Assembly: GCA_002410715.1 (NCBI GenBank)
Contig: DHOG01000024.1
Span: 18,145-23,918 of the forward strand
Reading direction: 5' to 3'
DNA length: 5,774 nucleotides
Source: Ruminococcaceae bacterium UBA5396
Lineage (GTDB): Bacteria; Bacillota; Clostridia; Oscillospirales; Acutalibacteraceae
Shown: positions 1 to 5,774 of the stretch, piece by piece
Position numbering within the stretch: the stretch's first letter is position 1
Layout of the letters: every line of letters begins with the position of its first letter
Notes under the pieces: model-generated
Databases searched by the model: none
What the model was told of the DNA's origin: nothing
The model's input: the letters and a program-made list of their open reading frames with translations, nothing else
Position numbers and translations under genes: made by a program

Positions 1-1461
1 GCGATCAGCATACGCTACTGACTGCAGATCAAAATAGTCATTATGATCGTTATACCCCACAACGCCTTCTGAAATATTGGAAAACTTCTTCATGTTTGTC
101 ATGGCCACAAACACTTCGAGAAACTCGGGCTTTGCCCACCACAACTTATCCCCCGAGCCGTTGGCAGGATCAATAAAGTAACGTATAAAGTATGATGCCG
201 GCAGTGTATTTTTTGTGCCGATCCCAATACACCACAGGCGAGACTTTGTCGCTATGATTGCATTGGAACCCGATTTGGGGCTTGGGAAAGGAACAACACC
301 CCAGTCATCGGTCATTTTCTGATCCACTTCACTGCCTTTTGCCATTTGGTACTGCCAGTCGGCGTACATTGCCACTTTGCCGGAAAAGAAATCACCCACA
401 CTATCTGCATCGGAAGGATCTACTTCGTATTTTTTACGCAGATCGTTATAAAATGTAAAGGCTGTAACCAACTTCGGATCATCAAGATTATTGATAATCT
501 TTGTTTTGTTATTCTTGGTTTCCAAACGTATAAAGTCTGTACCGGCGGAAAGCATCCATAAACTCTTATCCGCAGCGCCAAAACCATATTTATTGGCGGA
601 TTTGTTGGTAACGCTCCTGGCAGCTTCAAGGAAGGTATCCCAATTCCACTTGCCGGATTTCCATAGATCATATGGATTATGTTTTGAGCCTTTAAAAATC
701 CTCTTGTTGAACATAATAATGGAGTAATCGCAGCCTTGATTGGCACCCTTGAGATTAACACCCATGTGCTGCCCGTTCCACTTGAACTGATCCATCTGCG
801 TAATGTCATAAATTTTGTCATTCTTCAGATCAAAGTGGCCTTTGGAAATCGGTTCCACCTGATTGGAGATAAACATGAGAGGGAACCTGTCTGGGGTCAT
901 ACACACAACATCCGGAGTATCTTTGCCAGAAATAAGTAAGGAAAGTCGTGTCATATAATCAGCCCAGCTTGTCACAATGACGTTTACCTTTGCATCAAAT
1001 GTCTTTTCGAATTTTTTTATTATGGCTTCCTCATTTGGTTGAGGCGGATACCATAACAATACCTTTATCGTTTTGCCTTTAAGTTCACTTTTCCGTGGGT
1101 AAGGGTTATATTTATCTTTGGGTGGTGCAGTGGTAGTGCCTTGACTATCGCCATTTTTTTTGTTGGTAGTAGTACCATCATTGCCATTGTTGTTTGGCGT
1201 GGTGCCCGGTCTGAGCGGCCCGCCGGGGTTATTTCCTTCAACTGTAGTACTGTTGGTTTCGGTTGTACCGTTATCACCTGATGGGTTACTCTCCGTTCCT
1301 TCAGCATTTTCGGTACCGCTACTAGAAGATTGTGATTCGCCGGTATGCGATGTTGCGCTTTGCTCATTACCCTTACATGACGAGCCTATCAGGGATAATG
1401 AAGCTAGCATACTCACAGCAAGGCAGAGTGTCAGTGTCCGTTTTAACCGTTGAGCATTCAT
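1..1461 (-). CDS. Extracellular solute-binding lipoprotein of a carbohydrate ABC importer (family 1), 3' end cut by window
   Basis: This protein would be tethered to the outer face of the membrane and deliver a sugar or oligosaccharide to the two permeases encoded just upstream. Reading from ATG at 1461, the frame stays open for 487 codons to position 1, so the C-terminus is missing. Residues 1-29 form a lipoprotein signal peptide: a K/R-containing start, a hydrophobic core (about 9-25), then IGSSC with the lipidated Cys at 29. The -3 Gly is not the commonest lipobox residue. Residues 30 to about 115 are a Ser/Thr/Gly/Asn-rich low-complexity tether. The folded domain begins near 125, with KTIKVLLWYPP as its first strand. 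Segments typical of family-1 binding proteins follow: TPDVVCMTPDRFP (182-194), KWNWDTFLEAARSV (271-284), FFSGKVAMYADWQYQM (358-373) and GVVPFPSPKSG (388-398). The start is fixed by a strong Shine-Dalgarno site 8 bases upstream and by the signal peptide. The gene lies 74 bases after the second permease. Class is fairly certain; substrate is unknown. Confidence 0.93.
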   Translation of the reverse strand, partial: MNAQRLKRTLTLCLAVSMLASLSLIGSSCKGNEQSATSHTGESQSSSSGTENAEGTESNPSGDNGTTETNSTTVEGNNPGGPLRPGTTPNNNGNDGTTTNKKNGDSQGTTTAPPKDKYNPYPRKSELKGKTIKVLLWYPPQPNEEAIIKKFEKTFDAKVNVIVTSWADYMTRLSLLISGKDTPDVVCMTPDRFPLMFISNQVEPISKGHFDLKNDKIYDITQMDQFKWNGQHMGVNLKGANQGCDYSIIMFNKRIFKGSKHNPYDLWKSGKWNWDTFLEAARSVTNKSANKYGFGAADKSLWMLSAGTDFIRLETKNNKTKIINNLDDPKLVTAFTFYNDLRKKYEVDPSDADSVGDFFSGKVAMYADWQYQMAKGSEVDQKMTDDWGVVPFPSPKSGSNAIIATKSRLWCIGIGTKNTLPASYFIRYFIDPANGSGDKLWWAKPEFLEVFVAMTNMKKFSNISEGVVGYNDHNDYFDLQSVAYADR

Positions 1462-1469
1462 ACTATACT

Positions 1470-1476
1470 CTCCTTC
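1470..1476 (-). promoter_or_regulatory. Ribosome binding site of the solute-binding protein gene
   Basis: On the minus strand GAAGGAG lies 8 bases before the ATG at 1461. It is a near-perfect Shine-Dalgarno sequence at good spacing. It selects this ATG over the out-of-frame ATG at 1457. It is among the strongest sites in the window, consistent with the high demand for binding protein relative to permeases seen in ABC importers. Confidence 0.85.
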
Positions 1477-1535
1477 TTTTATATTGAAATGTCCGGAACC
1501 AGCAAATACCCAGTCCTGACAATTCCACAAAATAA

Positions 1536-2531
1536 TCAGCCAACGATTCCTACGCGTTCAATACTGCGCAAGAAATAGCGTTGTAGAAATATATACATTA
1601 TCAAAATCGGTAATATAAATAGGAAACAGCCCGCCATCAGAATTGGTCTAATAAGAGTAGCATTTGTTCCGGCATCAAAAGTAAGTCCGGAGCGAATAAA
1701 CGACAGATTAACTGCCAGAGGGTAGTTTTTATCAAACAGCATGGCTGACAAATAATAGTCATTCCAGTGCCATACAACCGAAAAAATTAATACAGTTAGC
1801 AAAGCCGGTCCGGCTGAAGGTATCATAATTCGTAAAAATGTCCTAAACGGTCCGGCCCCGTCAACGTACGCTGCTTCTTCCAGTTCCACAGGCATACCCT
1901 TAAAAAACTGTCGGTAGATAAAAATAAACAACCCTGAACGCAGACCTACTCCAAAAATTGACGGGATATAGAATGTTAGCGGAGTGTTAATCCAATCCAG
2001 CCTGATATCCTTACCAATGATATTGCCGATAATTTTGAGAAGTCCAAAAAAGTCCATGTATCGAAAATTCAGATAAAGCGGTGCAATAATCGCCTGTGGC
2101 GGAATAATAACTGTTAACATTACTAGGGCAAATAAAAGCTTTTTTTCACGAAAATTAAATCGCGCGAAGCCATACCCTATAATGCAACAAACACCCACCT
2201 CAATTAAAGCGCTCACAATATTTACGCCCAGAGTTACCCACAGCCCACTCCAATATTTCATGCCTTCAGCCGCAGTTGCGAAATTCTCAAGGGTAATGCT
2301 TTTGGGCACCCAAACCACACTGGGATCAATCGCCTGATCAAGAGATTTAAATGAATTACTTAGCATATATAACAATGGATACAGTATGATGTAGCTCAAA
2401 GAAAACAACAACATATACCGAAGCAGCGAAATCAAAATTCGGCTCGATTTCTGCATTCTCCAGCGGGTAAGGATGTTCTCCACACCAACCGATTTAAAGG
2501 ATTTAGTTATCTTTTTTATCTTCTCGGCCAT
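1536..2531 (-). CDS. Carbohydrate ABC transporter permease, LplC/UgpE/AraQ type
   Basis: This is one of the two integral-membrane subunits of a sugar importer, expected to pair with the permease encoded just upstream. It has 331 residues and about six hydrophobic segments, near 33-55, 97-121, 132-155, 186-208, 240-262 and 296-317. The binding-protein-dependent transport signature (EAA loop), which docks on the ATPase, is seen at 218-238: EEAAYVDGAGPF followed by RTFLRIMIP, with the conserved Gly at 225 and Pro at 238. The end YFLRSIERVGIVG resembles the usual short cytoplasmic tail of this subunit type (compare 'GLTAGAVKG' tails). It is somewhat longer than the usual 270-300 residues, because of about 30 polar N-terminal residues and an extra stretch at about 158-182 between the third and fourth segments. 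The start is supported by AAGGGGTGA upstream. The 58-base gap after the first permease and 74-base gap before the binding protein fit one operon. The sugar cannot be inferred. Confidence 0.95.
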   Translation of the reverse strand: MAEKIKKITKSFKSVGVENILTRWRMQKSSRILISLLRYMLLFSLSYIILYPLLYMLSNSFKSLDQAIDPSVVWVPKSITLENFATAAEGMKYWSGLWVTLGVNIVSALIEVGVCCIIGYGFARFNFREKKLLFALVMLTVIIPPQAIIAPLYLNFRYMDFFGLLKIIGNIIGKDIRLDWINTPLTFYIPSIFGVGLRSGLFIFIYRQFFKGMPVELEEAAYVDGAGPFRTFLRIMIPSAGPALLTVLIFSVVWHWNDYYLSAMLFDKNYPLAVNLSFIRSGLTFDAGTNATLIRPILMAGCFLFILPILIMYIFLQRYFLRSIERVGIVG

Positions 2532-2540
2532 CGTAAATAT

Positions 2541-2549
2541 TCACCCCTT
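2541..2549 (-). promoter_or_regulatory. Ribosome binding site of the LplC-type permease gene
   Basis: On the minus strand AAGGGGTGA ends 9 bases before the ATG at 2531. GGGGTGA pairs reasonably with the 16S rRNA 3' end, less perfectly than AAGGAGG. It supports ATG 2531 over the internal Met at residue 26, and so keeps the polar N-terminal extension in the protein. Confidence 0.7.
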
Positions 2550-2554
2550 ATCAG

Positions 2555-2580
2555 AAAAAAAACGGTTAGAGACTGTTTTT
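2555..2580 (-). other. Weak A/T-rich inverted repeat between the two permease genes
   Basis: In the 58-base gap, the minus strand reads AAAAAC, A, GT, a five-base loop, AC, C, then GTTTTT running into a T tract. This gives a 6-bp outer stem, one A-C mismatch and a 2-bp inner stem. It has the outline of an intrinsic terminator or attenuator, but the stem is almost all A-U and would be weak. It could partly reduce read-through, act as a stopping point for 3' decay, or do nothing. Confidence 0.25.
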
Positions 2581-2589
2581 GCAACAAAA

Positions 2590-3501
2590 TCAATCGCCCC
2601 ACTTTTTCTGGAATTTTCTGCTGATTACAGTCATCAATACTGCTGCTATCAAGCCGACAAGTATAAAAAACGACCACAATATCGCCGAACTTCTATTATA
2701 ATTCTGCTTTTGCATCATCGTGTATCCCTGCTGCATGATCTTATTATCAGGATTTGTAAACAAGTCAATTACGGTGTAAATAATGACCAGGATGGTGATA
2801 TTCGATATCATCGGCAACGTAATGAACCAAAAATTTTCCCATGCGGTTGCCCCCTCGACTTCTGATACCTCATAAAGATAATCCGGAACAGATTGTAACC
2901 CTGCCAAGAATAAAATTATTTGTACTCCGCAGCCCCAAACCAGATTGAATATCCCTTGCAGATAACCGATAATCGGATCGACAGTCTGCTGAGGCAACCC
3001 TAAACTTTCTAGCATCGAAATAAAGTTGACTGAGCCATAGAGGTACGCATTCGACTCCCCGCCGCCGCGAAGCTGAGACGCGAGGATATCCTGATTCATA
3101 ATCTGAATAACTACACCGGTCGCAATAATTACAGGAAGAAAAAATATGGAGCGAGCTACTAATCGACCTCTAAACTTTTGATTTAATATCACTGCAAGAA
3201 TGAGACTTAACACAACAATTATCGGGAGTGAATAAGCAAATTCGACCAATGATTCTTTCAGATTATTTCGAAAGGGAAGGGAGTTGGTCCAAACATATTT
3301 ATAATTCGTCAACCCTACGAAGGTAGTATCAAACCCGTTGAAACCAACCTTGACATCGGCAAATGAATAATATATCGATTGTAATAATGGAATAAAAAAG
3401 AACAGGACGAATCCAATGACCCATGGCAGGATAAATAACCGACCATACATAGATTTCATTTGATGGAAAGAAAGCCTTCTGTTTATATGCTTTTTACTCA
3501 T
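2590..3501 (-). CDS. Sugar ABC transporter permease, LplB/UgpA type
   Basis: This is the partner membrane subunit of the importer. The chosen start is ATG 3501 (303 residues). TTG 3510 and GTG 3507 are also in frame, but the AAGGAG site lies only 1 and 4 bases before them, against 10 bases before the ATG. Numbered from the ATG, hydrophobic segments lie near 22-45, 86-108, 116-135, 182-203, 234-250 and 275-293. The EAA loop is at 211-230, EVSEVEGATAWENFWFITLP, with Gly 217 and Pro 230 conserved; the usual EAA triplet reads EVS here. The protein ends in a basic tail, RKFQKKWGD. Residues about 136-177, between the third and fourth hydrophobic segments, form a long hydrophilic insert containing a GGGES stretch. 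From memory, similar inserts occur in permeases encoded beside DUF5696 genes; an alignment would settle this. The gene begins 15 bases after the DUF5696 stop, which suggests translational coupling. Confidence 0.94.
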   Translation of the reverse strand: MSKKHINRRLSFHQMKSMYGRLFILPWVIGFVLFFFIPLLQSIYYSFADVKVGFNGFDTTFVGLTNYKYVWTNSLPFRNNLKESLVEFAYSLPIIVVLSLILAVILNQKFRGRLVARSIFFLPVIIATGVVIQIMNQDILASQLRGGGESNAYLYGSVNFISMLESLGLPQQTVDPIIGYLQGIFNLVWGCGVQIILFLAGLQSVPDYLYEVSEVEGATAWENFWFITLPMISNITILVIIYTVIDLFTNPDNKIMQQGYTMMQKQNYNRSSAILWSFFILVGLIAAVLMTVISRKFQKKWGD

Positions 3502-3510
3502 ATGCACCAA

Positions 3511-3518
3511 TCTCCTTT
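3511..3518 (-). promoter_or_regulatory. Ribosome binding site overlapping the upstream stop codon; decides the permease start
   Basis: The minus strand reads TAAAGGAGA here. The TAA (3519-3517) ends the DUF5696 gene and its last two bases are the first two of AAGGAG. Ribosomes finishing the upstream gene therefore stop on the ribosome binding site of the next one, an arrangement typical of translational coupling. The 10-base spacer to ATG 3501 makes that the likely start rather than the upstream TTG or GTG. Confidence 0.85.
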
Positions 3519-5751
3519 ATTCCATATAAACGAAATCGCGAGGGGGGATGATAGTACCGTCCGGTATCTTATGTACACTGGGGTTATAGTTGACGTAGCT
3601 CTTAACACCGTTGTCGAAGGTGGTTTCCGTAACACCATTTGCAATTGTCCGATGTGCGGTAATTTTGGCGTTTTGCACTTTCTGAAGATAATCGGCGGAT
3701 TTTTCTAGCTTGGTTTGTATCTCAGGTTTCAAGTCTTTATAAAGACTTGCGAGAAACCCGCTAAACGATGATTTGACAAAGCTAAAATCAAAGGTGTTGG
3801 TTACGGTAAACGAAAGGGCACTTCCGGTTTCTATAGCCTTGAGATACTGAACCTCCGGTTCCTCTGCAAGATTTATGGGGGACACAGCTAGAGGTATATA
3901 ACCTTTAAAAACCATTTGGTAAAAAGGAACATCCAGATCAAGTGAAGCATATCCCGACGAACGGGTAGGAGATCCGGCGATATAATTCGCTTTTGTTGCG
4001 GCGTAGTCATTCGCCTGATCTGCAAGAATCTCATGCCCACTTTTTTTAAAGGATTCATAAATGGCGGTAACGTCAACATCCATTTGGTTTTTTGCAAAAT
4101 ATCGTCTATTAGAATAGTCGGAATATGCTTTACTGCTAAGAGTAGTAAAACTGACTCCGGGAAGGGCGAGTTTACTTGATTTTCTCAATAGTTTATTCGC
4201 CGACTTTGCCAACAATCCTCGTTGAAGAAGTACATATCTTTCCGAAGATTCGTCGACACCAAGCGAGTTTACCGCAAATCGATACTGGGGGGTAATAATA
4301 TTGTTTGCGCCATATGCTCCTTGCGAACGTATCGAGAAGCCGTTGCCGGACTTAGAAAATTGCATAAGGTCAAAGTCCATAAATAGTGGTATTTTTTGCG
4401 CGGTGCAGAATTTGCTCAAAGCACGAAGTCCGTTTACTCCGCCCATACCTTTACCAAATCTATAGTTGCCGGAGACCTTTCCAATATCAAGTCCGCTTTC
4501 TCCGAAACCGGACAACTTGACAAACGGCTTTACGCCTGTTGTATCCATTACATCTTTCAGTATTATTTCAACATCTTCAAAGGTAGTGGCAACGTTCAGC
4601 GTTTTATAGGGGATTCCCAGAAACTGCTTTGTGCTGAGTGCTCCGCCCAAAAACTCAATATAAAGAGGTGGATTAGCGGCATTGTTATTCATGTGTTCGA
4701 CTTCGGTAAGATACCTTGCATACTCCTTTGCCATGCCGGCATAGGTAGCATCCTCACCATATAATGGATGGTAAAGCACCGACATATAATCGGTATCAAC
4801 ACGCTGTGCAGAAAACCGATCAGATGCTACTTTTCGTCCAACCAAATCGGGGATTTCTATGATATCCCGACCGCGTATCCGAAAAGTAACCCCGACCTGG
4901 GAATAGCCATCACCATAGCTACCCGCCTGTGCGAAAATCGTGCTGGATCCGGCGCCTTTACTGACGATACCAAACAAAGCATTGTCGCCGGCCTTTGCAC
5001 CGAAAACCGGAAGTCGCACTGTTTCCGGAGTAATAAACTTTTCGTAAGTAATTTTGGACAGCTCTTCACCATAGGTTTCTTCGCTATATACCCGCATATC
5101 CCTATCACCAACATCGGTATACATGAGCGCACCGCTGCCGGAAGGTACAAATAAGTAAGAGTTCTTGGTGTCTCCCTTGACCGAGGCTAAATATGGCAAA
5201 AGAGAGACATCATATACGCGCTCTTTACCCTCACTGATACGATTGACAATGATACGAGCTTCCATTCCCTTATCCGTAAGCAGATACTGAACCGGAATTG
5301 ATATTTTGAGCTCATCGAAAAAATAGGTAACTTCGATCCCTTTGGCAATTTTCTGACACGAAATCCGGCCATTTATTACAGCACCGTTATAGGAATCAAT
5401 CACCTTGAGCTGATTACTTGCCTCCTCAATATAACTGACAGTTATATGGGAAGATAATGTAGCATCCGGATATTCTGACATTTCGAGATAATATTCATAT
5501 GGTGTTGATGACCAGCATACATTTGTGTTTTTATCGTATAAGAGAATGGCTTTATATTGGTCATCCCAATATAGGCTGTACCGTTGATTCTCTACAGCTG
5601 CTCCGCTATTCATAGAAGGCAAATTGCTGTCATTATTATATGGTATATCTGACACCACAGGCTTTTCCGAACAGGACGCCATCACTAGCAGACAAAGCAA
5701 CACGCTGCATAAGACTGCCAATATTCTGCAAATAATCGAATTATTTTGCAT
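3517..5751 (-). CDS. DUF5696-family surface lipoprotein, probably glycoside-hydrolase-like
   Basis: This is a 744-residue exported lipoprotein. Residues 1-27 are a signal peptide: a hydrophobic run (about 9-24) then VMASC, lipidated Cys 27, followed by a short polar linker to about 55. Residues about 56-350 are beta-rich and resemble the N-terminal sandwich of many glycoside hydrolases, with YLFVPSGSGALMYTD (199-213) the clearest conserved-looking stretch. From about 362 an alternating strand/helix pattern suggests a TIM-like barrel: YIEFLGG (364-370), KPFVKLSGFGESGLD (408-422), MGGVNGLRALSKF (436-448), IPLFMDFDLM (454-463) and LDLDVPFYQMVFKGYIPLA (604-622). The C-terminus has a small beta unit, ANGVTETTFDNGVKSYVNYN (704-723), ending DGTIIPPRDF. 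I assign DUF5696 from these patterns and from the adjoining sugar importer. No activity is established for the family as far as I know; a role in binding or cutting the imported glycan is inference. D459, D461, E418, D422, D606 and D608 are candidate catalytic acids. It is the first complete gene of the operon. The start is set by the signal peptide; the Shine-Dalgarno upstream is weak. Confidence 0.82.
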   Translation of the reverse strand: MQNNSIICRILAVLCSVLLCLLVMASCSEKPVVSDIPYNNDSNLPSMNSGAAVENQRYSLYWDDQYKAILLYDKNTNVCWSSTPYEYYLEMSEYPDATLSSHITVSYIEEASNQLKVIDSYNGAVINGRISCQKIAKGIEVTYFFDELKISIPVQYLLTDKGMEARIIVNRISEGKERVYDVSLLPYLASVKGDTKNSYLFVPSGSGALMYTDVGDRDMRVYSEETYGEELSKITYEKFITPETVRLPVFGAKAGDNALFGIVSKGAGSSTIFAQAGSYGDGYSQVGVTFRIRGRDIIEIPDLVGRKVASDRFSAQRVDTDYMSVLYHPLYGEDATYAGMAKEYARYLTEVEHMNNNAANPPLYIEFLGGALSTKQFLGIPYKTLNVATTFEDVEIILKDVMDTTGVKPFVKLSGFGESGLDIGKVSGNYRFGKGMGGVNGLRALSKFCTAQKIPLFMDFDLMQFSKSGNGFSIRSQGAYGANNIITPQYRFAVNSLGVDESSERYVLLQRGLLAKSANKLLRKSSKLALPGVSFTTLSSKAYSDYSNRRYFAKNQMDVDVTAIYESFKKSGHEILADQANDYAATKANYIAGSPTRSSGYASLDLDVPFYQMVFKGYIPLAVSPINLAEEPEVQYLKAIETGSALSFTVTNTFDFSFVKSSFSGFLASLYKDLKPEIQTKLEKSADYLQKVQNAKITAHRTIANGVTETTFDNGVKSYVNYNPSVHKIPDGTIIPPRDFVYME

Positions 5752-5774
5752 GGCTTGATCATCCCCATCCTGTT

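Noticed and set aside
420..821. A 133-codon minus-strand open frame inside the binding-protein gene
   Set aside because: It lies in another frame of a clearly coding region whose own frame carries family motifs throughout, and its translation shows no recognisable domain.
1065..1367. A 100-codon minus-strand frame in the linker region, read as a separate small protein
   Set aside because: It lies in another frame within the binding-protein gene. The binding-protein frame is open from 1461 to position 1 with a proper start, so there is no frameshift to explain.
1160..1453. A 97-codon plus-strand frame with a hydrophobic translation opposite the signal peptide and linker of the binding protein
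   Set aside because: Its Val/Leu/Pro-rich composition is what the complement of Thr/Asn/Gly/Glu codons yields. It has no convincing ribosome binding site or family resemblance.
1478..1505. A promoter-like pair TTGCTG, 16 bases, TATAAA before the binding-protein gene
   Set aside because: The start of transcription would fall inside the Shine-Dalgarno site, leaving no leader, and the -35 match is only three of six.
2473..2865. A 130-codon plus-strand frame spanning the gap between the permease genes
   Set aside because: It is antisense to two well-supported membrane-protein genes and its translation looks random and Cys/His-rich without a motif.
3502..3510. TTG at 3510 or GTG at 3507 as the start of the LplB-type permease
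   Set aside because: The AAGGAG site lies only 1 and 4 bases away from them, too close for initiation, and ATG 3501 has a 10-base spacer.
4396..5154. Two plus-strand frames of 122 and 128 codons opposite the DUF5696 gene
   Set aside because: They are antisense to an intact lipoprotein gene and have no recognisable domain or ribosome binding site.

Overview
The window reads as part of one co-directional operon on the minus strand, from a Gram-positive, Bacillota-like (clostridial or Paenibacillus-like) bacterium. Support for that assignment: two lipoprotein signal peptides on proteins facing the outside, strong AAGGAG-type Shine-Dalgarno sites, moderate-to-low G+C, and a gene set (DUF5696 protein plus two sugar-type ABC permeases plus a lipoprotein binding protein) that I associate with Bacillota. 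The species cannot be named from this stretch.

Layout in the direction of transcription (right to left): (1) 5751-3517, a 744-residue lipoprotein that I assign to the DUF5696 family, with a beta-rich N-terminal half and a probable glycoside-hydrolase-like barrel; (2) 3501-2590, a sugar ABC permease of the LplB/UgpA type; (3) 2531-1536, a second permease of the LplC/UgpE/AraQ type; (4) 1461 to the left edge, a family-1 extracellular solute-binding lipoprotein, open for 487 codons without a stop and therefore cut by the window. The gaps are 15, 58 and 74 bases, and each of the last three genes has its own clear ribosome binding site. No promoter or convincing terminator lies inside the window, so the promoter is probably to the right of 5774 and the operon may continue to the left of position 1.

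How the genes would work together: the binding lipoprotein captures a sugar or oligosaccharide outside the cell, the two permeases form the heterodimeric membrane channel, and the DUF5696 lipoprotein probably binds or trims the glycan at the cell surface. No ATPase is encoded here. In this importer class the ATPase is often a shared MsmK/UgpC-type protein encoded elsewhere. The substrate cannot be read from the sequence.

The window is almost entirely coding. It contains no RNA genes, mobile elements or CRISPR array that I can support. The points that deserve a second look are the uncharacterised DUF5696 protein, the roughly 90-residue low-complexity tether on the binding protein, extra segments in both permeases, and a weak A/T-rich hairpin between the permease genes. 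I did not find a clearly new system. It looks like a recognisable uptake operon with one poorly understood enzyme-like component.
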